From positions 248,001-312,000 of the forward strand of contig NZ_QGGZ01000004.1 of assembly GCF_003148825.1 (NCBI RefSeq): 64,000 nt of DNA, written 5' to 3'. Shown in pieces: positions 49,837-58,314 of this stretch (position 1 is the first letter of the stretch; each line of letters opens with the position of its first letter). The DNA is from Streptomyces sp. CG 926. Lineage in GTDB: Bacteria > Actinomycetota > Actinomycetes > Streptomycetales > Streptomycetaceae. The position numbers were made by a program, and so were the translations under genes. The notes below the pieces were generated by a model. It searched no databases. It was not told the origin of the DNA and worked only from the letters and a program-made list of their open reading frames with translations.

Positions 49837-50693
49837 GAGGTGGTACTGAGCCTTTCGGTACGCAAGTGGTGGCGGCCTATCGCGCGGGTGCGCAACTGGC
49901 CTGTCAGGGGGTCGGTCGCGACGTCGATGCGGATGCCGTAGGTGTCGGTCAGCCGCTCGGGGGTGAGGACGTCTTCGGGCCCGCCGTCGGCGATGACCCG
50001 TCCCGCGTGGAGCAGGACGATCCGGTCGGCCACGGCGGCGGCCTGGTCGAGGTCGTGCAGTACGGCGCCCACGGCGATCCCGTGGTCGTCCGCCAGATCG
50101 CGCATGAGGTCGAGGAGTTCGACCTGGTAGCGCAGGTCCAGGTAGGTCGTCGGTTCGTCGAGGAGGAGCACGCCCGTCTCCTGGGCGAGGCAGCCGGCCA
50201 GCCAGACGCGCTGGAGCTGTCCGCCGGAGAGGTGCTCGGCGCCGCGTTCGGCGAGTTCCCCGACGCCCGTGAGGGCGAGCGCGCGGTCGACCGCGGCCCG
50301 GCCGCCCGGATCGTCCCTGCCCCAGCGTCCGCGGTAGGGGTACCGGCCGAATTCGACCAGGTCCCGTACCGTCAGTCCGCTCGGCGTGGGGCGCCCCTGT
50401 GTCAGGAGGGCGACGCGGCGCGAGAACTCACGGGGGCTCAGGGCGAAGCCGTCGGCGTCCCCGTCGATGACGAGGGTGCCGGTCCGCGGCCGCTGCAGCC
50501 GGGCGATCGTGCGCAGCATCGTGGACTTGCCGCTGCCGTTCGGTCCCACCAGGACGGTCACTTCACCGGGTCGCAGCGTCATGGAGGCGTCGTGTACGAC
50601 GTCGATGCCGTCGTACGCCACGGTGACGCCCTGGGCGGTGAGTTCATGACCCTGGGGACGCGTGGCGCCGGTGGTCTCTTCAGCTGCTTGCAC
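49833..50693 (-). CDS. Iron-siderophore ABC transporter ATP-binding protein
   Basis: This 286-residue ATPase has Walker A GPNGSGKST (residues 50-58), the signature LSGGQLQRVWLAGCLAQETG, Walker B VLLLDEPTTYLDLRYQ and the switch His in VLHDLDQAAAVADR. It energises ferric-siderophore import through the adjacent double permease. GTG at 50693 lies only 5 nt from the iron box, so either the mRNA is nearly leaderless or translation begins at an internal start. The iron box overlap predicts repression when iron is plentiful. Confidence 0.9.
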   Translation of the reverse strand: MQAAEETTGATRPQGHELTAQGVTVAYDGIDVVHDASMTLRPGEVTVLVGPNGSGKSTMLRTIARLQRPRTGTLVIDGDADGFALSPREFSRRVALLTQGRPTPSGLTVRDLVEFGRYPYRGRWGRDDPGGRAAVDRALALTGVGELAERGAEHLSGGQLQRVWLAGCLAQETGVLLLDEPTTYLDLRYQVELLDLMRDLADDHGIAVGAVLHDLDQAAAVADRIVLLHAGRVIADGGPEDVLTPERLTDTYGIRIDVATDPLTGQLRTRAIGRHHLRTERLSTTS

Positions 50694-50698
50694 GACAG

Positions 50699-50717
50699 TT
50701 AGGTTAGCCTAACCTCA
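50699..50717. promoter_or_regulatory. DmdR/IdeR-type iron box
   Basis: TTAGGTTAGCCTAACCTCA closely matches the actinobacterial iron-box consensus (TTAGGTTAGGCTCACCTAA) with a near-perfect palindromic core AGGTTAGCCTAACCT. It immediately precedes the siderophore ABC operon, as expected for a DmdR1-repressed promoter. Confidence 0.92.
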
Positions 50718-50908
50718 GAATATGGCAAGCACTTCCATCCGAGTGACCGCAAGAGCGAGAATCGGCCACGTGTGCACTACGGACATATGCCCCACCAGGG
50801 GTGCGGCCGGCGCATTGTTCGGGGAATGTACGGATGACGGCGCGCCCACCGGAAGGGCTGGTCGGCGCGGTTAGCATCGATGCTGCCGACCGCGGTTGAA
50901 AGGCAGTG

Positions 50909-51607
50909 ATGACGGAGTCCAGGGGCCTCGTGCTGATCGTCGAGGACGAGCGCCACATCTCCGACGTGCAACGCCTCTACCTGACCCGTGAGGGCTTCGG
51001 CGTCCACGTCGAGGCCGACGGGGCCGCCGGTCTCGCGGCCGCGAGGCGCATGCACCCGGTGGCGATCGTCCTGGACATCGGGCTGCCCGGCATGGACGGC
51101 ATCGCCTTCTGCCGCGCCCTGCGGGACGCCGGCGACTGGACACCGGTCCTGCTGGTCACCGCCCGTGGTGAGGAGGCCGACCGGATCCTCGGCCTCGAAC
51201 TCGGCGCGGACGACTATCTGACCAAGCCCTTCTCCCCGCGCGAGCTGGTCGCCCGGGTCAAGACCGTACTGCGCCGGGCGGCGGGCCCGCCCGTCCCGCC
51301 CGGTCCGCCGGCCGGGAGCACCGACGGCCGGCTCAGCGTGGACCCGGTCAGCCGCACCGTGCGCCGAGACGGCGAGCCCGTCGAGCTCACCGCCACCGAG
51401 TTCAACCTGCTCTCCCACCTCCTGCGGCACGCGGGCCAGGTCTTCACCCGTGAGCAACTGCTCGCCCAGGTCTGGGGGTACGCCGGCTACCGCGACACCC
51501 GCATGGTCGACGTCTTCGTCTCGCAGGTACGCGCCAAGCTCGGCGACGCGAGCCCGATCCGTACGGTCCGCGGCGTCGGGTACAGCGCGACGGCTCCCGG
51601 CCCGTGA
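50909..51607 (+). CDS. OmpR-family response regulator
   Basis: This 232-residue protein has a receiver domain (VLIVEDERHISDVQRLYLTR, with Glu12/Asp13 and the phosphorylation Asp56 in AIVLDIGLPGMDG, Lys in DYLTKPFSPREL). A winged-helix DNA-binding domain follows (ELTATEFNLLSHLLRHAGQV, RTVRGVGYSA). AAAGG lies 5 nt before ATG 50909; a GTG at 50906 is the alternative. It is translationally coupled to the histidine kinase (overlap 4 bp). It lies divergent from the iron-siderophore operon, but a link is not shown. Confidence 0.92.
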   Translation: MTESRGLVLIVEDERHISDVQRLYLTREGFGVHVEADGAAGLAAARRMHPVAIVLDIGLPGMDGIAFCRALRDAGDWTPVLLVTARGEEADRILGLELGADDYLTKPFSPRELVARVKTVLRRAAGPPVPPGPPAGSTDGRLSVDPVSRTVRRDGEPVELTATEFNLLSHLLRHAGQVFTREQLLAQVWGYAGYRDTRMVDVFVSQVRAKLGDASPIRTVRGVGYSATAPGP

Positions 51608-52980
51608 ACCGCCCCCGTCCGAGTTCCCTCGCCCGCAAGATCGTGGTGCTGACCACCGTCGTGGCGGCGCTCGCGGTGGCCCTCACCGGACTGATCGCCT
51701 GGCAGACCGCCGCGCACGGCGCCGAACAGCGCGAACGCGACCAGCTGACCCGCCAGGCGACGGTCCTCAGCCGGCTGCCGGCCGTGTCCGAGGCACTCTT
51801 CACCGGCGCCCAGGTACTGGCCGGACCGAACGAGGTCCAGCTCGCGGTCATCGCCCAGGACGGCACCGTGAGCGGAACCGCCGGCCCGGCCGTCGACAGG
51901 ACGTCCAAATCCGCCCTGCTGAAGGGCGATCCCGTGTCCACCACCGGCATCCTCGGCGGCCAGGAGGTGCTGCTGGTCGGGCGGCCCGGCGTACGCGGCG
52001 GCGCGGTCGTGCTGACCGAGCCGTACGCGGTCGTCACCGAGAACACGAACCGGATCCGGCGCAATGTGATCGTGCCGCTGGTCCTCGGCATGCTCGGCGC
52101 CGCCCTGGCCGGAGCGCTCCTGGCCCGCCGGATCGCCCGTCCGCTCGTGACGGCCGCGCAGATCGCGCACCGGCTCGCCGACGGCGAACGCGGCGTACCG
52201 GCCCCCGTCGACGGCCCCCGGGAGACCGCGGACATCGGGCGCGCGCTCAATGTCCTGGACCGGGCGCTGGCCCACAGCGAGAACCGACAGCGGGAGTTCC
52301 TGCTCTCCGTCTCCCACGACCTGCGCACCCCGCTGACCGCGCTCCAAGGGTACGCCGAGGCACTCGCCGACGGTCTGATCGAGCCGGAGCGGGTGCCCGA
52401 GGTGGGCGGCATCCTCGCCGACGAGACCCGGCGGCTGGATCGGTTCCTGGGGGACCTGTTGGACCTGGCCCGGTTGGAGGCGGACGATTTCCGCCTGGAC
52501 GTGGCGCCGGCGGACCTCGGCGCGCTGCTCAGCGAGGCCGCCGCGTTCTGGACCGGCCTGTGCGCGCGTCACGGCGTCGATCTGCGGCTCGAACGGCCGG
52601 ACCTGCCCGTCGTCGTGGCGACGGACGCCTTCCGGGTCCGGCAACTGCTCGACGGTCTGGTGCAGAACGCGCTGCGCGTCACCCCCGAGGGCGCTCCCCT
52701 GGTCCTCGCCGTCCGCCGGGCCGCCACCGGCGGCGGGGCCGAACTGCAGGTCCGCGACGGCGGGCCCGGCCTCACCGACGACGACGTAAGCATCGCCTTC
52801 GACCACGGCGCCCTCCACGAGCGCTACCGCGACACCCGCCCGGTCGGCAGCGGCCTCGGGCTCGCCATCGCCCACCGCCTGACCGGCCGGCTCGGCGCCA
52901 CCATCCGCGTCGAGGGGCACGGCCCGGAAGGCGGCGCCTGCTTCACCGTCACCCTCCCGTCGGAGCCCGCCCCCACCTAG
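51604..52980 (+). CDS. Sensor histidine kinase
   Basis: This 458-residue membrane kinase has two transmembrane segments (about 13-33 and 154-175) bracketing an extracellular sensor of about 120 residues, then a HAMP linker (ARRIARPLVTAAQIAHRLAD). The HisKA box LLSVSHDLRTPLTALQGYAE has phospho-His238. The HATPase domain follows (LDGLVQNALRVTPEGAPLVL, VRDGGPGLTDDDVS, GSGLGLAIAHRLTG). The GTG start overlaps the response regulator stop. The stop codon TAG ends exactly where the IS5-like element begins (52980), so the C-terminus may be natural or fused by the insertion. Confidence 0.9.
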   Translation: MNRPRPSSLARKIVVLTTVVAALAVALTGLIAWQTAAHGAEQRERDQLTRQATVLSRLPAVSEALFTGAQVLAGPNEVQLAVIAQDGTVSGTAGPAVDRTSKSALLKGDPVSTTGILGGQEVLLVGRPGVRGGAVVLTEPYAVVTENTNRIRRNVIVPLVLGMLGAALAGALLARRIARPLVTAAQIAHRLADGERGVPAPVDGPRETADIGRALNVLDRALAHSENRQREFLLSVSHDLRTPLTALQGYAEALADGLIEPERVPEVGGILADETRRLDRFLGDLLDLARLEADDFRLDVAPADLGALLSEAAAFWTGLCARHGVDLRLERPDLPVVVATDAFRVRQLLDGLVQNALRVTPEGAPLVLAVRRAATGGGAELQVRDGGPGLTDDDVSIAFDHGALHERYRDTRPVGSGLGLAIAHRLTGRLGATIRVEGHGPEGGACFTVTLPSEPAPT

Positions 52981-53056
52981 GCCGTTTCCTTCGGATCACG
53001 GAGAATCGGCCTGTGCTGCGTGTTGTGAGGGCGTGCGCTGGAGTAGAGGGGCAGGA

Positions 53057-53407
53057 ATGACGCTCGTAGTCGACCTGCGTCGAGGGGGCTGTGTGTCCCG
53101 GACCGGGCGAAAGCCCGGACCTCGGCCGTCAGTAGGGGTGCTGGAGCGGTTGGTCGACGACAACGATGAGTTCTGGACGGTCGTCGAACGGCTCGGCCGG
53201 CACCGGGTTCCCAGCCTGGCCCGCATCGATCCATACGGGGACACCACCCTGCGCGGTGAGGCGGTGGACCAAATGGTGCGGGAGTTGGGAGGTGTGGATC
53301 TCGCACGCCTCGGGAGTGGCGAGCACGAGGTGGTGACGACGCTGCTGGCCTGGGGCCTGCGGTGCCGTACCGACCGAGAGCTGCGGATTGCCTTCTCCGG
53401 TGACTAG
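53057..53407 (+). CDS. Passenger protein inside the IS element, unknown
   Basis: This 116-residue protein starts MTLVVDLRRGGCVSRTGRKP, then GPRPSVGVLERLVDDNDEFW, TVVERLGRHRVPSLARIDPY, GDTTLRGEAVDQMVRELGGV and a C-terminus with LAWGLRCRTDRELRIAFSGD. It is an acidic helical protein without signal or membrane helix. AGGA precedes the ATG. It lies within the IS, before the transposase, whereas simple IS5 members usually carry one gene. I do not recognise the family; it could be a cargo or regulator of transposition. Confidence 0.6.
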   Translation: MTLVVDLRRGGCVSRTGRKPGPRPSVGVLERLVDDNDEFWTVVERLGRHRVPSLARIDPYGDTTLRGEAVDQMVRELGGVDLARLGSGEHEVVTTLLAWGLRCRTDRELRIAFSGD

Positions 53408-53444
53408 ATCGTCGCCTTTCGATCATCGGATCGTTGGTTGATGT

Positions 53445-54260
53445 GTGTCGCTGACTGACGCCCAGTGGGCCCGCACAGAGCCGTTGCTGCCGGACCGGAC
53501 CGCTCGGCGGGGTGGACGGTGGCGGGATCACCGGCAGGTGATCGACGCGATCGCGTTCAAGTACCGCACCGGCGCACCGTGGACGGACCTGCCCGAACAC
53601 TTCGGCTCGTGGAAGGGAGCCCACAACCGCCTGCGGATGTGGGCCGCCGACGGCACCTGGGAGAAGGTGTTCACCGCCCTGCTCGCTCACGCCGACGCCG
53701 AAGGCGACCTCGGCTGGGTCGTCGCCGTCGACTCCACGATCGTCCGCGCTCATCAGCACACCGCCGGGGCCCGTCAGAAGGGGCCCTGCGGCAAGCCGGC
53801 CGACCATGCCCTCGGCCGCTCCCGCGGTGGTCTGACCACCAGGATTCACCGCGCCGCGGACGGCCACTGCCGACAGCTGGCGTTCGTCATCACCCCTGGC
53901 CAAGCAGGCGACGCACCGGCGTTCCCACAGGTCATGGCCCGATTACGAGCGCCCCGACGAATCGGCCGCCCAAGGATCACGCCGGACGCGGTCCTGGCCG
54001 ACAAGGCCTGTTCGTCCCGGACGATCCGCCGTCATCTGCAGCGGCGCGGGATCCGAGCGGTGATCCCGCAACCGACTGACCAGGCCGGCGGCCGCCCGCC
54101 CGCCTTCGACCGCGAGGCCTACAAACAGCGAAACACCGTCGAAGGCTGCATCAACAAGCTCAAGCAGTGGCGCGGCCTGGCCACTCGCTACGGCAAGACC
54201 GCCACCATTTACCTCGCCGGACTCCACCTCGCCGCCATCTTCATCTGGTCAGCAAGGTGA
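53445..54260 (+). CDS. IS5-family DDE transposase
   Basis: This 271-residue transposase has the DUF4096 N-terminal domain (SLTDAQWARTEPLLPDRTAR, RWRDHRQVIDAIAFKYRTGA, PWTDLPEHFGSWKGAHNRLR). The DDE_Tnp_1 core follows: VVAVDSTIVRAHQHTAG (first Asp), DAVLADKACSSRTIRRHLQR (second Asp) and YKQRNTVEGCINKLKQWRGL (Glu region). The GTG at 53445 is the likely start. Full length for the family, so the element could be active. It shares its 20-bp inverted repeats with no other element in this window. Confidence 0.9.
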   Translation: MSLTDAQWARTEPLLPDRTARRGGRWRDHRQVIDAIAFKYRTGAPWTDLPEHFGSWKGAHNRLRMWAADGTWEKVFTALLAHADAEGDLGWVVAVDSTIVRAHQHTAGARQKGPCGKPADHALGRSRGGLTTRIHRAADGHCRQLAFVITPGQAGDAPAFPQVMARLRAPRRIGRPRITPDAVLADKACSSRTIRRHLQRRGIRAVIPQPTDQAGGRPPAFDREAYKQRNTVEGCINKLKQWRGLATRYGKTATIYLAGLHLAAIFIWSAR

Positions 54261-54277
54261 TCCGAAGGAAACGGCCC

Positions 54278-55238
54278 AGGTGCGTTGTCCGGACAGGTTG
54301 GTGCCGCGGCTGGCGGGTGTTTGGCCGTGGATGCCGGTGTGGGGTGGGTGGTAGCTGTACCGGTGCAGCCAGTCGGTGAACGCTTTCATGCGTTCGTGGT
54401 CTCAGGTGTAGGGCCGGTGCTAGGCCCATTCCTCGAGCAGGGTGCGGTGGAAGCGTTCGACCTCGCCGTTGGTCTGGGGCCGCCAGGGCCGGGTCCAGCG
54501 TGGTTGGATGCCCAGGTCACGGCAGGTCTGGCGCCAGGTGTTCTTTCTATAGACCCAGGCGTTGTCGGTCAGGACGCGTTCGACGGTGATGCCCAGACTC
54601 GCGAACCAGGCGGTGGCCCGGGTCAGGAAGCCGGCGCAGGTCGGGGCGGTCTCGTCGGGGAGATCTTCGGTGTAGGCCAGGCGGGTGTGGTCGTCCAGGG
54701 CGGTGTGGAGGTAGACGTATCCGGCGCCGTTGCGGCGGTCCTTGTTCGGGCTGCCCGCGGCCCGGCCGAGGGTCTTGTGGCCGCCGCCGTCGGGGATCCG
54801 TCCGAGTTTCTTGACGTCGATGTGGACGAGTTCGCCGGGCCGTTGCCGTTCGTAGCGGCGGACGGGCTCGCCGGTGGCGCGGTCGAGTGCGGCCAGGGGC
54901 GGCCGGCCGTGGCGGATCAGGATGCGGTGGGCGGTGGAGGGTGCGATGCCGCAGCGGGCGGCCAGTCGCAGGGGGCCGATGGGGTGTTCGCGCCGTAGCC
55001 GGAGCACCTCCGCCTCGACCGCGGCCGCCGTCCGCAGAAGTTGGCGGTGGGGTCGGCTGGTGCGGTCACTCATTCCGGCGATGCCGAGTTGGCGGTAGCG
55101 GCCGGCCCAGCGGGCCGCGGTGGTGTGGCTGACCTGAAAACACTCCACCGCACGTCGGATCGGCCAGCCGTCGTCCACGACGCACCGGGCCAGGCGAAGA
55201 CGTCCGGTCTCCGTCAGCGGGGCATTACGGTGAGGCAC
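54278..55238 (-). pseudogene. IS481-family transposase with two nonsense codons
   Basis: Starting at GTG 55238 (AGGAGG 5 nt upstream) the protein has the IS481 helix-turn-helix (RNAPLTETGRLRLARCVVDD, WPIRRAVECFQVSHTTAARW) and the rve core (ELVHIDVKKLGRIPDGGGHK with the first Asp, VYLHTALDDHTRLAYTEDLP, RVLTDNAWVYR, WRPQTNGEVERFHRTLLEEW with the Glu). A TAG at 54422-54420 and a TGA at 54404-54402 interrupt the conserved C-terminal text EEWA-stop-HRPYT-stop-DHERMKAFTDWLHRYN, which then runs to NLSGQRT at the element end. Function is doubtful. Confidence 0.85.
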
Positions 55239-55349
55239 GAGGGCCTCCTGCCTTCGGTGGAGATGTCGCAATCCACACCGAACCCGGAGGCCCTCACCCA
55301 TTTCAACAACCCAGCACGCATGTCACCAACGTCCCGGGACAACACACCT
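54278..55349 (-). mobile_element. IS481-family-like element, defective
   Basis: The ends aggtgcgttgtccggacagg (from 54278) and, at the other side up to 55349, tcccgggacaacacacct are imperfect inverted repeats around a single transposase gene. That gene has two in-frame stop codons. The left end directly abuts the IS5-like element. Confidence 0.75.
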
Positions 55350-55960
55350 GGTCCCGGCCGGCACGAAGTGGCCGGCCAAGCCGGGCGGCTTCCAGGCGGT
55401 GATCCTGACCGGGCTGGGCCTGCTGGTGCTGGCCTGCGCGGCCCTTCCGCTGACTTTCGGCAACCGGGCAGACATCCTCTCCACTACACCCTGCTGGTCG
55501 TGGCATCCGGGGCCGTCGCGATCGCGGGGACCGCGATCGTCCACCGGGTCGGGCCCAGGCTCATCCAGGTCCCCGGCTTCAAGGCCGCGGCACCCGGCAT
55601 CGCGCCGGACTCTTCGCGATCGTGGTCTGGCAGGGCCAAGGCCCCGTGGCCGATCACTTCTTCGCCGGCCCGCACGAGCGCTACGAACGCGAACTCGGCG
55701 ACGGATGCCTGTCCGCCAGCCCCTACCGCAGCGGCGCGGTACAGACCCGCGTCGAGTACGGCGTCCTCCTCGTCACCCCCACCAGCCGCGGAACGACCCT
55801 GTGTCTGGGATCTGGCGAAGACGACAGCACCCACCCCCTTCGCCCGGTGGATGCCGCGGTGCGCAAGGTCCTCGACGACGTTCGGGGTGCTGACCGGACG
55901 CTCGGGGTCGGGCCGGGTATCAGAATCCGCTGCTCGAACTTTGGCGGGCGCCTCGGTCGA
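55350..55960 (+). pseudogene. Decayed gene of an unknown membrane protein
   Basis: Three frames must be joined. The first is AVILTGLGLLVLACAALPLT; then, after a shift near 55460, LHYTLLVVASGAVAIAGTAI and VHRVGPRLIQVPGFKAAAPG. After a second shift near 55605 come FAIVVWQGQGPVADHFFAGP, HERYERELGDGCLSASPYRS and VEYGVLLVTPTSRGTTLCLG. This looks like a two-helix membrane protein with a soluble C-terminus, broken by at least two frameshifts and lacking a start beside the IS element. The family is not recognised. Confidence 0.55.
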
Positions 55961-56018
55961 TCCATTGGATCGGCGTGGTGGGGAGATTACTTGATGGCTC
56001 GTGCTGTATCTGTTCAGC

Positions 56019-56795
56019 ATGACAGTCACGCCTGATCATGTCCGCGCTCTGGCCGATGCCTATCGGAAGACGTTGGACGCAGGGGACGCCATCTTCCAGG
56101 GTGACCCGCTCAGCCGGAAGACTCTCGTCGCAATCGTGGTGAAGTCGGCTACTACGCAATCTGACTGGCTAGAAACGCGTGTCCCCAATGGGGGAGAGTT
56201 GAAGGAAGACCTGGAAGGGCTCGTCTCAACTCTGGCTAAGTACGATGTCGTTGGGGCCAACCTCGCATCGACGAAGCAGTGGCTCAGGAAGCAGACAATC
56301 ATTCTGATCGGCGCAGTGTGTGCGCTGGTAGCGTGGCCGGCGTGGGTCGGGATCGTCGTTGCCTGGGCAGGTGGCATCTTGCTGGGCGCTTACAGTCTGG
56401 GATACCGGCTAGGTCTTCTTCTGGGCAGCACCCTGCTTATGTGGCTCTGTATGGGTGTCTGGAAGGCTGCAACCAGCAAGGACTTTCGTCGATTCCTCGG
56501 AATGCCTAAAGCGATCGGCCTGCAGGAAAGCGAGCTGTTCCGCTCTCATGCTCTGCCTGCTCTCGAAGCAATGCGTGCCAGTCATGACGGTGCATCTGTG
56601 ACAGGCCTTGACACTCCTGTCGTTCGTGAACTACGAGTATGGGCATACCTTCTGCTTGTGTTGTCAGTCGTCATCTTTGTCGTCGTCGCGACGCAGTTCG
56701 TTCTGGGGCTCCTCGCCGCCTTCAGCTGTAAAGCAAATGCGCCCGTCATCGACTATCCATGGACGCCCGAAGACGATACGAAGGTCTGCTCCTAA
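56019..56795 (+). CDS. Orphan membrane protein in the AT-richer island
   Basis: This 258-residue protein starts MTVTPDHVRALADAYRKTLD with a soluble helical N-terminus (LAKYDVVGANLASTKQWLRK). Two hydrophobic segments lie near 93-140 (TIILIGAVCALVAWPAWVGI and the following GILLGAYSLGYRLGLLLGST) and a C-terminal one near 211-236. No family is recognised. Codon use is clearly less GC-biased than the neighbours. A mini-frame from ATG 55994 (MARAVSVQHDSHA) overlaps its start and has the better ribosome-binding site (GGGGAG), so coupled translation is possible. Confidence 0.6.
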   Translation: MTVTPDHVRALADAYRKTLDAGDAIFQGDPLSRKTLVAIVVKSATTQSDWLETRVPNGGELKEDLEGLVSTLAKYDVVGANLASTKQWLRKQTIILIGAVCALVAWPAWVGIVVAWAGGILLGAYSLGYRLGLLLGSTLLMWLCMGVWKAATSKDFRRFLGMPKAIGLQESELFRSHALPALEAMRASHDGASVTGLDTPVVRELRVWAYLLLVLSVVIFVVVATQFVLGLLAAFSCKANAPVIDYPWTPEDDTKVCS

Positions 56796-56972
56796 GGGCT
56801 GTCCCGTAAGTCAGGGCGCAGAGCTGGCCCCTGGGCCACCGATAGCCCATGCGGATGGCCTTGACGTCCCATGGGCCGGACAGACGACCAGCAGGGTATA
56901 GCAAACAGGGGCCGACCGCGCCGCCTCGTCGAGGACGGGCATGTGCCAAAAAAGTGGCGGAAGTAAACCCTC

Positions 56973-57335
56973 GTGACCGGAGATCTCGACCCCCTTCAGC
57001 CCCGAAGCCAGCAGGACCTCGGGCGCAGTGACCGGCAGCCAGCGGCGCGTAAGGCTGCGTCTCTCGACCTACGAGGAGCCCACGTCGGCGCAGTCATCGT
57101 GGCCGTCGCTGCGGTTCTCCTTGCCTGGAACGGCAAGCTGGTCGCTCTAGGCATCGTCGGTGGGATCTTCTCGCTCTTGTTCGCCGTAGGTCTAGAAGAC
57201 TGTCCCGTACTCCAGTGGGTGGCTGGGGCGTCACCGGCGGACCAGTTCCGTCCCAGCTTGCAGCATTCAGCCGAGCGCCTCAACCAGACCCGGCAGCCCA
57301 CTCCCAACGGCACAGGACCGCCTCAGGGGCTGTGA
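56973..57335 (+). CDS. Small orphan membrane protein
   Basis: This 120-residue protein from GTG 56973 has a charged N-terminus (QQDLGRSDRQPAARKAASLD) and two hydrophobic helices (VGAVIVAVAAVLLAW, then LGIVGGIFSLLFAVGLEDCP). A polar Gln/Pro-rich tail follows. No known family was recognised and the ribosome-binding site is weak, so it may not be a real gene. It lies in the AT-richer island. Confidence 0.45.
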   Translation: MTGDLDPLQPRSQQDLGRSDRQPAARKAASLDLRGAHVGAVIVAVAAVLLAWNGKLVALGIVGGIFSLLFAVGLEDCPVLQWVAGASPADQFRPSLQHSAERLNQTRQPTPNGTGPPQGL

Positions 57336-57683
57336 CTTGCCACCCTGCCCTGTGGGGTCAGCCGTTGGCCTTGTCTACAGCGGGATTGACCTTGTTCGCC
57401 TGGTCAACCATGTCCTGCGTGATCGTCCCGCCCGGCCCGGCCTTGATGATGCGGTTGACAAGGCTGCCCGAACAGACTGCGGCTCGTTCTCGTCGAAGTT
57501 CATCTCATCCCCCCAACCCTGACGCGACCGAGACCACGTCGGCAGAGGAGCACCAGGAGGATACGGATCAGGTACTAATGCGAGTTGCAGCGTCCTGTAG
57601 GAGACTAATAAGTGACCTATCAGACCAAGCTCGCAGGCTTGCTCCGAAACCAGCCCGCAATCTCGAACGGCTGGAGAATTGCC
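57336..57683. other. Intergenic stretch with a frameshifted small gene
   Basis: These 348 bases contain, on the minus strand at about 57352-57503, a possible small gene. MNFDENEPQS runs in one frame and, after a 1-bp shift, SGSLVNRIIKAGPGGTITQD and MVDQANKVNPAVDKANG-stop in another. The two would make one protein of about 47 residues if joined. The remainder seems non-coding. Confidence 0.45.
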
Positions 57684-58259
57684 ATGCGTTCCAAGTGCAT
57701 CCTCCCCCTTGCTGCCGCATTCACGTTAGCTATAGCAGCGCACGCGACAGCCACCCCGAATCAGGTAATTCGCTCGACTTCGGTTCGCATCACCAACAGC
57801 GCCTCGGGCCCCCTAGTAGGAGGGTGGTGGCCGGGCGGCTGTTATGCCGCCGGTCCGCCGAGTTGTGCAGGTTTGACATTGTAGACGGGTGGAAGCATCT
57901 ATGGCCTCACCGTCGAAGATGGCGCATATCGGATACATTGGTACGGGAAATGCTGGGATCTACTAAATGGCGGCTTGGGAAATGGGACGCACATAACACT
58001 CAACGAGTGTACGAATTCCAATACCCGGCATTGGACGCATGGCCCCGGTGTTCAGTTCGGCGACTTTCCCTGGTATCGCGGCAACCTTGAAAATGTCGCA
58101 AGCGGAAGATGTCTGGATGCCGAGAACCCAAACTTTCCCCTTCCTCCCAAGATAGGCGCGCGCCTGCAGATATGGGACTGTGCAAAAAATAAGCTGGACC
58201 CTAAGCACGTCAATCAGTGGTGGAGCATTCCTGAGGACTCCTGGCCGTTCCCCCAGTAG
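57684..58259 (+). pseudogene. Secreted ricin-type lectin-like gene interrupted by one in-frame TAG
   Basis: GGAG lies 7 nt before ATG 57684. The frame starts MRSKCILPLAAAFTLAIAAH (signal, cleavage near ATA-TP) and runs to a TAG at 57882-57884. The same frame then continues without interruption to 58259: SIYGLTVEDGAYRIHWYGKC, WDLLNGGLGNGTHITLNECT, NVASGRCLDAENPNFP, and ARLQIWDCAKNKLDPKHVNQ with WWSIPEDSW. These fit the QxW-type beta-trefoil lectin pattern. Either the TAG is a nonsense mutation or it is read through. Confidence 0.65.
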
Positions 58260-58314
58260 ATGCTAGGTTGCCCAGGTCCCCAGGCTCTCTAATTAGGCAT
58301 CGAGATCGGAGGGG

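Larger units (their letters stand above)
52980..54276 (+). mobile_element. IS5-family-like insertion sequence with passenger gene
   Basis: The perfect 20-bp inverted repeats ggccgtttccttcggatcac (52980-52999) and its complement (54257-54276) bound an element of about 1297 bp. It holds a DDE transposase and a separate upstream gene of about 350 bp. No clear target-site duplication is visible. The right end abuts an IS481-like element, so the two may have been rearranged together. Confidence 0.85.

Noticed and set aside
49592..49849. Small plus-strand frame opposite the binding-protein signal peptide
   Set aside because: Antisense shadow of the lipoprotein leader; no start signal.
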